This document shows positions 1-11,360 of a DNA stretch of 64,000 nt, piece after piece. The notes beneath the pieces were generated by a model that saw only the letters and a list, made by a program, of their open reading frames with translations, searched no databases and had not been told where the DNA came from. A program made the translations under genes and the position numbers. Numbering within the stretch: position 1 is the first letter of the stretch; each line of letters opens with the position of its first letter. The DNA is from Agriotes lineatus (lineage: Eukaryota; Arthropoda; Insecta; Coleoptera; Elateridae), in contig OW679197.1 of the NCBI GenBank assembly GCA_940337035.1, positions 55,263,903 through 55,327,902 of the forward strand, read 5' to 3'.

Positions 1-563
1 ACATGAGAAAAAAGAATGTGGGGAAGTGGAGGAAGAAAGCAAAAAGTTGAAAATTATGGAAAAAATAAAGTTGTGGATATAAAAGGCGTGTTAAAAGCTT
101 CATATCATGAAGTTTGTCTCAGGGATTTATTCCCTGAAGTCATGTGCGTATGGATAAATGCGCAAATTATCTAAAATGTTCTACTGTATTTACTAACGAG
201 GAAAAACAGATACAAACACAATTTTTAATCATTTCAATTATTGCTTCCTACATAGCCTACATGACGTCATGAAAAATATTCCTGGGGCGAACTGTATATC
301 ATCGTCTACACTAAGATAACTAGAATAATCATTTCAATGTAGCCTATTAGTTTGATATATTCTTGAAACATTAAAAAATATTCTTGTATTAGAAGTCTCA
401 TATCTATTCGTACTAAATTCGTACTAAAGGAGCTTTTTAGGTACCCAAAAAGGAATCTTGAAATGCATTGAATCAGCACAATTAAGAGACGTATGAATTA
501 CGCTAAATGGGATTTTCGTAAATGTGTAGCTGTTTCTATTCCATATTCAAGGACCCTACTGAG
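1..563. repeat. Direct repeat, copy 1
   Basis: This stretch recurs at 847-1412 with few differences. Both copies share the start (ACATGAGAAAAAAGAATGTG), the palindromic AGGGATTTATTCCCT and the end near GGACCCT. Copy 2 has one extra TTCGTACTAA-type unit. Copy 1 may begin before the window. No coding sequence is recognisable; an 85-codon open frame at 493-750 crosses the repeat edge and matches nothing I know. Confidence 0.9.
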
Positions 564-846
564 AGTGATTTTAAGGGAAACTACAAGAAATGTTAAAATT
601 AGAGGGAGATTATTGAGTCTGAAATTAGTACGAAACTCAGACAAGGGAATCTTCTCCCAAAACTACTACTTATTTGACTTAGCAATGGTAAAAATCATGA
701 GAGATAAACGGTTGGACAGAGAAAGTTACATGACGTACAAAAGTCATTAAGTGATCACTTATCAAGTTATCAACTAGAAGAAATTATGAGAATTATTGTA
801 GAAGCGGCATACAAGATATGATTTTAAATAAAGGCGGTCATATAAA

Positions 847-1412
847 ACATGAGAAAAAAGAATGTGGAGAAGTGGAGGAAGAAAGCAAAAAGTTGAAAAT
901 TATGGAAAAAATAAAGTTGTGGATATAAAAGGCATGTTAAAAGCTTCATATCATGAAGTTTGTCTCAGGGATTTATTCCCTGAAGTCATGTGCGTATGGA
1001 TAAATGCTCAAATTATCTAAAATGTTCTACTGTATTTACTAACGAGGAAAAACAGATACAAACACAATTTTTTATCATTTCAATTATTGCTTCCTACATA
1101 GCCTACATGACGTCAAGAAAAATATTCCTGGGGCGAAATGTATATCATCGTCTACACTCAGATAACTAGAATAATCATTTCAATGTAGCCTATTAGTTTG
1201 ATATATTCTAGAAACATTAAAAAATATTCTTGTATTAGAAGTCTCATAACTATTCGTACTAAATTCGTACTAATTCGTACTAAAGGAGCTTTTTAGGTAC
1301 CCAAAAAGGAATCTTGACATGCATTGAATCAGCACAATTGAAGACGTTTGAATTGCGCTAAATGCGATTTTCGTAAATGTGTAGCTGTTTCTATTCTATA
1401 TTCAAGGACCCT
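847..1412. repeat. Direct repeat, copy 2
   Basis: Second copy of the unit at 1-563, about 95 percent alike by eye. The 283 bp between the copies (564-846) are single-copy in this window. It could be a segmental duplication or two copies of a non-autonomous element; no terminal repeats are visible. Confidence 0.9.
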
Positions 1413-3640
1413 TTAGCTTTCTTCTTGAAAATTAGTTTTTTATAAATTTAGATAACACTTTGAGGTAACCTATAGAAAACAAAATATGTTCTTAATTATC
1501 TTTAAAATATTTATTGCTACAAATGTTTATGATACAATACGAGTTAATTACCTATATTTGTTTTTATTATTATTTAACTTCTTCTAGTTTTGCTATTCTC
1601 TTCCTTCTTGGTTTTTAATCAGAAAGATTTGAAAATAAAACCACGTAGATACGATGGAAGATAGTTATGGAAAGATGTAAAATGTGCACTTCTACATATT
1701 CTAGATGTAACGTTTTAGTTTTTTATTCGAAATATTGAAAAATTCAAAATTATTGTTATCTTATTTTTAGCTTAATCGTGAAGATTTATTTTTCAGCAAA
1801 AAAACTGTATCATCTAGTATTGTTTTAAAAGATTTATAGCATGATCACTTCAAATTATTTTGGGTTTTACTAAATATAATGAATACAGTTTTAAATAACA
1901 ATAAAATACTTTTTAATCAATGAATGCCCATTGTGTTTGTTGTAATAGCTCTTATTTGGAATAGTATGGACGAGTGTTATCTACATATCTGCATTGATCG
2001 TGAAGATACGATACGATTTTAGTTAAATATTTTTCCCTAATATGCTTTCTCAAATAAGAATACGTTTCAACTAATACATACTGAAAGAAGGGATTTAAGG
2101 CATCTGTGTTCTAAATACAATTGATTATTGATACGTACTTATATACTGTCGTCTTGAAGATCTAAATTTTTAGCAATAATAATCATATCATCCATATACA
2201 TAACATCAATTTTAAAATAACGTGTCAGACAATCGCAAAATTTAAAGTTCTTAATAAGAGATGATTGTTGAAGGAAGAACTGCGCTGGGTAACTGTTTTG
2301 AAGGAACGTTCCGGCGAGGACAAGCCCAAGAAAGTAAACTGCAAGTTGTAATAATTTCCGCGGCGGGCAAACGGAGTAATCCATATTAATCTCGAGTAAT
2401 TATGCGTAATTCAATCAAATCCTTCCTGATCGGACAGAGCAAAGTTTTCCAAGACAAAGCGTGTGTGCGGTTCGTGTAATGGGTCCCTTGGCGGCAATGG
2501 GAGACTTGTCCGAACTCTTGTAAGCGGACTTCGGATCGGACGAGCCGTCCCAGGGCGCGTGGACAAGAGGAAGCCTACACAATATTAACTAATTACCTAT
2601 TCATTACGGCTTAAAGTGGCAAGTTGGTCCTGAATTATTCCCGGCTCCGGAGGCTAAGTTCCGGAAGTGAGGTAAGACGCAGAAGCTCGCCGGAAGCCCT
2701 TCTAATGGACGTTAAACTTGCTACGTGAACTTCTGCTTTATTAGAATTGATTGGTTTCTGATATAATCGTAGTTAAACAAGTTCGTGTGGGAGAGTTCCG
2801 GATTCGACTAAGCGCCGCAAATTTACTACTGTTTCGTTGAGGCTCGCAATTAGGACGCAGTTTTCACCGAAACGCAATCGCCAACCCGCAAATAAGACTT
2901 CCTCCTGAAACTCAAGTAATTTGATACTTCTAACGGCAAACAATCGTGTACATCATATAAAAAGTACAATCTAAATTAGCATAGAATCTTATATAATATT
3001 ATCATAATGACAATAATCACTATATATCGCCTGCATAAAATTTTAAAAAAATAAGGTAGATATCGTCCAATACAAGAGGTCTTTTATTGGATCAACTCGT
3101 TTTTTAGAAAAAATCCGAATAGAAAATAAGCATACATAACCCCTAATGAAAAAACCAAAAATAAAATCGATTATATACTGACCACAGAGAAACATTATAG
3201 AAGACACGTCAGTACTGAACATATTCGACATTTGGAGTAACCACAGAATTAGAAGAAGTAAAATACCTAACTATGAAACGGAATCTGAAAAGAAGAATAC
3301 ATAACAAAGTGAATGAAATGAATATCAGATACCTGCGAAGTAGTACTGAAAACGAAATAAAAAAACCAAGCTCTTGATCCAACATAACTGTATAAACTAA
3401 TTGTATCTACAGCAACAGAAGAAACTATAAAAGAGGGAAAACAATATAAAAACATAAAAGCTAGCATAACAATATGATCAACAAAAAAGACAAAAAAGAA
3501 GAGAATGTGTACTTAGATCTAAACTACTCGTATCTTTTCAGAAAACATCTTCTAAAATATAAAAGCAAGGAACAAAAAGAATTACACTGTTGAAAACCAC
3601 AAAGCATGAATGATGGAATGGAACAACAAATAGAAAAAAA
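1413..3640. other. No gene seen; AT-rich DNA with a GC-richer island
   Basis: I see no gene in this stretch. 2380-2960 is clearly GC-richer and looks single-copy, so it may be host non-coding sequence. The rest is AT-rich with short spurious open frames. Confidence 0.5.
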
Positions 3641-3945
3641 ATTGGTGTGATATACTGACACACTTCCTTTTACAGTAATCTTATAATTAGCCAAAAATTT
3701 GATTTTTAATTTTTAAGCATTTCTCAAAAATTACAAATTCCACAAAGACGGTACAAAATAGTGCGTTCGAGATATTCTGTTCACAGACAGACAGACAGGC
3801 ACACAGACACACACACTCACACAGACCAATGAACAAAAATATGTGTTTTGGGTTCAGGGGACTCTAAAACGTGAAGATCTGTTGAAAACTCAATTTCAAA
3901 TTTTTGGGGTAAATCCAATACTTCCTTTATCGTAAACGGAAGTAA
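3640..3945 (-). repeat. Interspersed repeat, copy inverted relative to 8999-9560
   Basis: Read on the minus strand, this matches the plus-strand repeat at 8999-9560. Both share the AGTCCCCTGAACCCAAAA block, the ACAGATCTT block, a CAGACAGACAG/CACAGACACAC microsatellite and a TATCACACC segment. Non-coding; family not known to me. Confidence 0.8.
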
Positions 3946-4039
3946 AAATTCAAAACAATAAAACACACACAAACATATACAATAAACACGCAAGATATAT
4001 ATTATACGAACAACATAGAGAAGCTATCAGAAACTTCAC

Positions 4040-5000
4040 TTCGAAATGAACAACCGTAGAAAACAACAGAGCAAACTATTCAAGCGCGAAAAGCTTTGAA
4101 TAAAAATAAAACTTCACATGAAAATGAAGCAATAGCTGAAATGATTTTAGAGGAAAAAGAGACAGTTACACATATCTTAGCAATGCCCTTCAATAAATGC
4201 ATCCAGCAGAGTCAACTCTCTAAAAAGTGGAAAATCTCAAAAACAATATTACTGTTTAAAAAGAGAGAAATAGAAAATTATCGCCTATCTGTACAAACTC
4301 CTAATGAAAGTCCTCACAACTTGGCAGAGAAGAAAGCTAGACGATTCTCCACCACCCAAACAAGGACGACATGGGAACATTGGCAATGACAATTGTGATT
4401 AAAAGCAATGGTGAATATCACTGTCCTTTATATCTTGGGTTTGTGGACTACGAAAAAGTCTTTATTTCCATTGGGCAATACTGCGTAATACAAAAAATGC
4501 GGAACTGTAGTTACTTATAATTCTAAATAATTAGTGACACCGTGAAGAAAACCAGTGCAATATACTGTTGAAATTAACAAGAACAAACAAACCAATTACA
4601 TGGACTAGAAGAGTAACACAGGGAGATACCGTATCGGCTAAAATATTCACTTTTGCGTTGGAAGATATATTTATAAAGTGTGATTGGTTAAACAAAAGTA
4701 TAACAATACAGGAAAATGCCTTACGAACTCGAGATACGCAGATGGCATTATTGTAGAGGCAGCAACTCAATAAGAACAAACAAATCTTCGAATATTTGAA
4801 TACGGAATTAATCAAAGCAGGCTTAAGGACGAACTTGAATAAAGCAAAAGAAATTTATGCGAAAGAAGAAACCATCAAAATAAATAACAAGAAAATAGGA
4901 ATGATTATGTGTATCTGGGGCAAAATATTATTTTAGGAAAAGAAAACCAAACGAAAGAAGTTTAAAGGGCAAAGTTATCATGGGAAGCTTTCGGAAAATT
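4040..5000 (+). pseudogene. LINE reverse-transcriptase relic
   Basis: Scattered plus-strand pieces in several frames match a LINE reverse transcriptase: a Y-x-K-x-L palm-like piece near 4440, the motif TQGDTVSAKIFTFALED near 4615-4660 (equivalent to the usual R-Q-G-D-T-I-S-P-K-L-F), then a thumb-like A-G-L-x-x-N-L-N-K-A-K piece near 4820. Stops and frameshifts show it is dead. Probably the RTE-like type common in beetles and aphids; the clade call is inference. Confidence 0.7.
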
Positions 5001-5119
5001 TAATTGCATCCTGAAAGTCACAATGATCTTGATGCATTTGACAGCAAATATTTTCAACTCTTGCATAATTTCTTGAATGATGACTTAAAACTGGAACATG
5101 AAAAATATAATCTACACAC

Positions 5120-5600
5120 CTTGGTTGTAACACGTTTATTTCTTCTTCTTTCTAATCTAGAACCAGGTCGTGTTAATTCAAAGATATTCCGCTTTAATTT
5201 CGCATTTTGCATCGTCTGTTGGGTGGCCTCCTAGTCGTTTCTTTGAGCTACGTATCGATATCATTACTATCTTTTCCTATGTAATGTTGCCCATCCTCCC
5301 TAGGTGGCCCTTCAACAGTCGTCTTTTTGTTCTAATTCGTCTTATTTCGCCTTGGGTCTTCTATGCTTCTCTGACAATTGTACTTCTTTGTTGTTTCTAA
5401 ATGCTATTGCTCCCAAGGTCTTCATTCATGTCGCACGAACTATTTGTTTTTATTTAGAGGTTTCCGTTCTTGTTTCCCCGGCATATATTATATTCAAGAT
5501 TGTCGCAGATTTTGTAAGCTCGAAGCTTAGTCGCGCAGGTAACCTGATACTGCAGTTGCTTCTGTGGCCTACGTCGGTACTTCTTCCCGATTGATGTGTT
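5120..5600. repeat. CT-rich repeat, probable LINE-derived tail
   Basis: Pyrimidine-rich sequence with TTCTTCTTC tracts, of the kind found in reverse-oriented LINE 3' parts elsewhere in this window. It separates two plus-strand LINE relics. No intact protein. Confidence 0.35.
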
Positions 5601-5649
5601 GGTGCGAATGTAATTTAAGTGCATTACTTGTTTGACACGTTGCACGTAG

Positions 5650-5830
5650 GTTGAGATGACGTGAATAAGTGGCACAAAAGAATAATATTTCGAAGAGATC
5701 GTATAGACAGAACAGATCAAGGTGCAGATGGGCAGATGATCTAACAGCAGGAATCAAGTTGATGGAAATGGCAATGAGCAGACAACGATTGAAAAAAGAA
5801 TATGACAAGGCGTATGATTAAAAATTAGCA
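5650..5830 (+). pseudogene. LINE C-terminal relic
   Basis: One frame reads R-x-R-W-A-D-D-L-T-A-G-I-K-L-M-E-M-A-M-S and continues with a Q-R-L-K-K-E-Y-D-K-A-Y ending. This is the usual end of LINE ORFs that finish with R-R-R-G-R-P-x-x-R-W-x-D-D. It probably belongs to the element that starts at 4040. Confidence 0.55.
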
Positions 5831-6059
5831 TAAAAACGCTAGAAAGAAGAAGAAGAAGGTATCTATTTCCATGTATCATCATTTAACACAACCAGCAACG
5901 ACTAACTTGACTTTTCCGTTTTTCCAACGCTGTTTATATTATACATATATAATTTTAAATACCGCAAACTTTCTTCCAGGAACGTTTCTTCGCTTTTTGG
6001 CAAACAATAGATAAAACATTTCTCTATCAAACATTTAGATTGTGTTTCCAGAAAGTATA

Positions 6060-6909
6060 CCGGGTGTCAACGAATTTATTAGACAAGTCATATCTTCTAG
6101 AGTATTAGGTGTATTAAAATGAGATTTGGTACCGGTAAATAGTATAGGAAGAGGAGAATTTTCGCGTATTTTTCACTTTTCGGTCACTTCCGGTTTCACC
6201 GGAAATGGCTCCGATTTCGAATTTTTAAATGGAACACCCTGTATATTTTTGCATATTTGGATTTCAGAGACAATTTTGGATCAGAATGTGACATTTTAAA
6301 AAGTTTTTAAGCCTACTTGATTTTTTTAAAGCCAGTTTTAATATGGCATCTAGGTGGCCATGATCAGACGCAAACTAATCTAAAGACCTCAGGCGATGTC
6401 AGAAAATTACAATCGCAAAGTTTGAGTGATTAGTATGATAGATAGGAATAAGACAAGTTGGCAAAAGCACGTTTTCTTGTCTAACTATTTTTGTTCAAAT
6501 GGCGACCCTTTTTTGACAAGCACTTTCCGAAAAGAGAATTTTTTGGCGAATCTAACGATACTAATTTATTTGCGATTGGATTAAAAATAAGCTCATAAGT
6601 TAAATATTTCTAAGCAAAATACTAGATAATAATTTATTTACTTTTGTCAAGTGTGCCATGGATAAGTTTTTAAAATGTCACATGCTGATCCAAAATTGTC
6701 TCAGAAATCCAAATATGCAAAAATATACAGGGTGTTCTATTTAAAAATTCTAAACGTGAGCCATTTCCGGTGAAACCGGAAGTGACCAGAAAGTGAAAAA
6801 TATGCGAACACTTTCCTCTCCCTATGCCATTTACCTATACCAAATATCATTTTGATACACTTAATACTCTAGAAGTTATGACTTGTCTAATAAATTCGTT
6901 GACACCCGG
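6060..6909. mobile_element. Foldback DNA element (850 bp) with long terminal inverted repeats
   Basis: The left arm starts CCGGGTGTCAACGAATTT and the right arm ends with its reverse complement. The arms extend about 250 bp each with scattered mismatches, and the element is flanked by TA on both sides (6058-6059, 6910-6911). No transposase is present, so it is non-autonomous. The TA duplication suggests mobilisation by a Tc1/mariner-type transposase. A shorter CAGGGTGTTC-like motif sits inside each arm. Confidence 0.88.
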
Positions 6910-6914
6910 TATTT

Positions 6915-7630
6915 CAAAATACTTCTTGAAACCTCGCATACCTTCCATGCATCCGCACCTATCTCTTGTACTTCTTGTACTTCCTACCATTAAGTTGTTT
7001 CAGCTAATGATTCTCTTCTTTGCGGTTTTTGCTTCATACACTTTTTTGGCATCCTCTCTTCTAGCACTCTATGAATATGTCCCAACCATTCTTATTGCTT
7101 TTTTCATATTTCCACGTTTATTTCATTTGAGATTTATTTTTTGTTTAGCGGTTTTTTATCTTGAGTAGTCTTCCAGTGAAACCAACAATGTGGTATACTT
7201 TCTAATCTATTCTACTGTTTTAATTTATCTTTACTCCCATATATTTGAACTGTTGCACCTGCACTAGAGGTGTGTCTTTGTCCTAATGCTTTTAATATTG
7301 TTGATATTTATGTATCTTTTCTCAATATTTTTGGCATATATTGCTGTAGTGTTGTAATTGGTACTCCTATGTTTCTACAATTGCCTGTCTGATATTTTAC
7401 AAGCACTAAAGGTGTAAGGTTTTAGTTTTTTTTTAGATTCACTGATGACTTCATCCAAAACTACTGAAAAAATAGAGTGCTCAGTAGTATACACCCATAC
7501 TTGTTTGCCCTAAAGTGTGCTCTATTTCGTCTTTCACTTTCTCTTTTATTACTTAGATGTTGTATGCCTTTATAATAGCCGCAGCATTTTTGTCGAATCT
7601 CTCTTTTTGTACTTACATCCGATGTACTAC
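6915..7630 (-). pseudogene. Probable LINE relic (reverse orientation)
   Basis: CT-rich plus strand with block structure like the reverse-complemented LINE 3' parts elsewhere in the window. No readable protein survives, so the call rests on composition and similarity to the neighbouring relics. Confidence 0.3.
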
Positions 7631-7637
7631 CTACTTA

Positions 7638-8635
7638 TCTTTATATATATAATTCTTCTGTACGTGTGTATGTGACTGAACTCCTCCTAATCGGCTGGAC
7701 CGATTTTGATGAAATTTTTTGTGTGTATTTGAGTGGGCCCTGAATGGTTTAGATTCACAATTGGACCCGGTAGGTGGCGCTGCAATCGGGTTCTAGGAAT
7801 TTTTTGAATTATTTTTTGACAAATTTCTTTTTTAATTTTTTTTAAAGATATCTCGCATATCAGAACATATAACCCTAAAATTTCACCCCCCACCAACCCT
7901 CAATATTTTTTAAAATAAAAAAAATCAAAAATTCGAAAATCGAAAAAAACTTTGCTGAACCTGATAATAGCAGGCAAACCAACGTTCGGGCAGGACAACG
8001 TCTGTCGGGTTCCCCATAATTTCACCCCCCCACCGCCCCGCAATATTTTTTAAAATGAAAATCTTTATATATATAATTTTTCTGTACATGTGTATGTGAC
8101 TGAACTCCTAAACAGCTGAACCGATTTTGATGAATTTTTGTGTGTGTTTGAGTGAGCCCCCTGGATGGTTTATATTCACAATTGAACCCGGTAGGTGGCG
8201 CTGCAATCGGGTTCTAGGACTTTCTTTTTTATTTTTTGACGATTTTTTAAAATTTCTTTTAAAATTACTCGCATATCAGAACATATAACCCCAAAATTTT
8301 ACCCCCCCCCCACCAATTCCAATATTTTTTAAAATGAAAAAAATCGAAAATTCGAATATCGAAAAAACGTTTGCTGAACCCGCTAATACCAGGCAAACCA
8401 ACGTTCGGGCAGGACAACGTCTGTCCGGTCCGCTACCCCTTAGGGGGTGAAATGGGGTAAATAAGCCTAAACAATCGATATGGGTGTCGTTATTGAGGTT
8501 TTTTGGGACGTTGATTGCGAAAATGGCATTTACTCCAAGACGATGGACATGACATAAAATTAAAACTATAGTGGTGAAACGGGGTTTCAGAGACAAATTA
8601 TTTTTGGGCAGAACAACGTTTGCCGGGCCAGCTAG
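7638..8635 (+). mobile_element. Non-autonomous Helitron-like element with duplicated 5' end
   Basis: It begins TCTTTATATATATAAT after an A and ends GGGCCAGCTAG before a T, the TC...CTAG ends and A/T target expected for Helitrons. Just before CTAG lies an imperfect hairpin (GGCA...TGCC). The 5' half occurs twice: a second TC start is at 8062, and both halves share GACTGAACTCCT, CCGATTTTGATGA and GGTAGGTGGCGCTGCAATCG. This suggests a truncated copy joined to a second copy. It has no coding capacity. Confidence 0.75.
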
Positions 8636-8998
8636 TTTCTTATAAATACTGACTTGCGACTTGTAATCTCAATTTTCTGGCTTTATCTATTGAATACTTC
8701 ACTATTTTGTCGTGTTTTGCAGTTTTCCTCAGTTTTATTTTTGTGTTTGCTTTTTCTTGATCTGGTCTATTTATTATTTGTTGAGTCCAGTCTAGTTCTA
8801 TTCTATTCGAATGCATGTGCCCTCTCTTGTCTTTTATACACTTGGGTGTTAGCTTTTCTCTTTCTTTTTATTTTTTTAAGTTTTACTTTTCTGAATACTT
8901 TGCCTTAATTTTGTTCTCTAATTCTATCTGCAACTGTTTTATGGCGTCTTCTATATTTTCGTTAACCCTACTAGTTTTTACTTACCTCGTCTAAAAAA

Positions 8999-9560
8999 CG
9001 AAGGAAGTATTGTAATCGCGAAAAAATCACCTTTCGAGCTTCCTCCAGATCTTCACGTTTCGGGGTTACTAGATGACGAAAAACAGGTTTATTGGATCCA
9101 CCCCAAAAATTCTAAATTGAGTTTTTAACAGATCTTAACATTTTAGAGTCCCCTGAACCCAAAAAACATGTTTTTGTTCATTGGTATGTCTGTCTGTGTG
9201 TCTGTGTGTCCGTTTGTCTGTCAACTGAATATCTCAAAATCGAAAAGACGTATGGCGTTGAAACTTCATATATAAGTTTTATGTACTGTCTACATGCGAC
9301 AGCAAGCTTTTAAAGAAAATCTCATAGCTGGAAGTATGGAGTTTACTCTTGTGATTTTTCAGTTTTTTAAATTTTTTTAAAAACGGCTTTAACGAGTTTT
9401 TTAAAACTTTACATTTTTATTACTTTTTTAATGTGTAATGATGTGAGATGGTTTATTTTCCAGTTGAATACCTCTAAACTGGGTTTCTTTTGTTTTTGTT
9501 TCTATTTTTTTATTTTTAAAAAGAAGTTGTGTGGGTGTATCACACCAGATTTTTTGCTTT
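8999..9560 (+). repeat. Interspersed repeat, plus-strand copy
   Basis: Homologous to 3640-3945 in opposite orientation. It contains a (TCTG/TGTG) microsatellite near 9185-9225 and ends near the TATCACACC motif. Non-coding. Confidence 0.8.
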
Positions 9561-11259
9561 CCCTTCCTTGCTATTAGAGCATCCCACTACAATAATTATA
9601 TTCAATATATCAATTACTGTATTTTCTTGTAAAATTACCTTCTTCGTTTGTTGCGCTTTCATGGTATCGTTATTGGACCCTTTATAAGCGTGTAGTGCTA
9701 TTAAGGTAGTCGAACATCTATCTGAAATTATGCATCTTACGCCACTTTAGCGCTGTGGCGTTGGATAACTTTTATATTTGATCTAATATCCCCTATTAAT
9801 ATTTTTGAACGTACACTTCGTCTCTGTAATTTGTAGACAGCTGATTCAAATTATATTTCTTTGATTTCTTGTATGATTTATTATTTCTTTACTTATTACT
9901 TCTGTCGTTCCATACTCCGTTTTTGTTCCAATACTACATTCTCCGATTTTGAAACTGCAACAAAAGTTTTCATTGTTTTAACAAATTTATTTTCCCTGAT
10001 TAATATCTTTACTGTTTCGTCGATTTATGTGATTTTAGATCATACATGCTGTTGAGCGTTTAGATTCGACCGAACTTACTTACAATTTCATTTTTATATT
10101 TTTAACATAAATTGAATACTCGTGTTCGTGTCTGCAATACAGGCGAGCTATACAGGGTTCGGCAACATCACGGTTGGCAAAGCTATTTCGAAAACTACGA
10201 GTAAGATAAAATTTGCTTATATAAAAGTTGAAAGTTGAAGATACGGTATATAGGAAGGCGCAAAAAAGTATGATAAACCAAACTTACTCCTTTTTTTAAA
10301 TAGAACGCCCAGTGCGTTGTTAGTTAGATATTTTAATATCAAAATGTATGATTTTAGTGTTCAGATATTAACAATTATATGCAAGAAATGCTGAATCTCA
10401 AGCAGTTAAGAATAGAAAACAATTAAATGAAAGAAAACGTTATCAAACATGATGTTCTTTGTGAGTTATCAATAAGATTCGTCTAGTCACTCTGTCTATA
10501 TTATTCCACATTATTTAATTATGGGAAATTTTTTGATTTACTAGATTTTATAAAGGGATTCATTTTACGCCTACGGATCACATAGTTGTTCAAAATAATT
10601 AGAAATACCGAAACTACTGTAGCGTTCTAGATATTTTTGATAAATGGCTTTTGGGAATGATTAGTCGAATCGTATTGAAGCTTATTACAGTAATACAAAA
10701 ATTTGAAGAAGTATACAATTAATATTGAAGAAAAACAGTTTAAGGCCCTTAAGGTGTTGTATTTAAAAAGATAATAAACCAACGTAGTTATAATGCTTAT
10801 TTAAACACTTGAGCTCTCTGAACAAGACATGAAACCAAGTTTAGATGTTTCCCCTTCTGATCTTTGCCTATTAAAGCAATACAGAATGCTACATAATTTG
10901 CAAATTTAATAATTTCGATTTTTATAAATAGAACACCCTATAATTTTTTTATTTTTAAAATTTCCTTTTATGGGTGTTTTTATATAGCATTTTATACCCC
11001 TAAATTAAACCGCTTTTTCAGGGTCAAATTATCAACAGTGGTTGGTTTTATTTTATAAATCCTTTTGTAGTTCTCGAGGGAGTTTAAGTGTTTGAGTTAT
11101 CATATCAACAGCATTTGTTTGTTGTCATTTTAAATAAAGCGTCTGAAGGGGCCTAAATCGGGTTTTATGTTTAAAATCGAATATCTGAGGCAGCTTTTAA
11201 TTTAGAGCTATACTGTAAGATATCAGAAGATACCTCGTTAATATACCTTATATGAAATA
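9561..11259. other. No gene seen; AT-rich
   Basis: AT-rich sequence with short LINE-like pyrimidine tracts and isolated CAGGG motifs. The longest frame (9861-10055) has no recognisable features. Confidence 0.4.
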
Positions 11260-11360
11260 CAGGGTGTTTCATAACGTACAGAGAAGAAAGGGAAGCTAGA
11301 GGGAATCAAAATAAAGTTATTTTCTTAATAAACTTAACTAAGAAATACAAGATGTTGACT
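11260..11360 (+). repeat. CAGGGTGTTTCATAACG repeat, uninterrupted copy
   Basis: Starts CAGGGTGTTTCATAACGTAC and runs through TAGAGGGAATCAAAATAAAG. A second copy at 26262 is split by a large insertion, so this copy records the unbroken order. Confidence 0.7.

Noticed and set aside
1..1412. CRISPR-like repetition
   Set aside because: Only two long copies, no short regular spacers, and the setting is eukaryotic.
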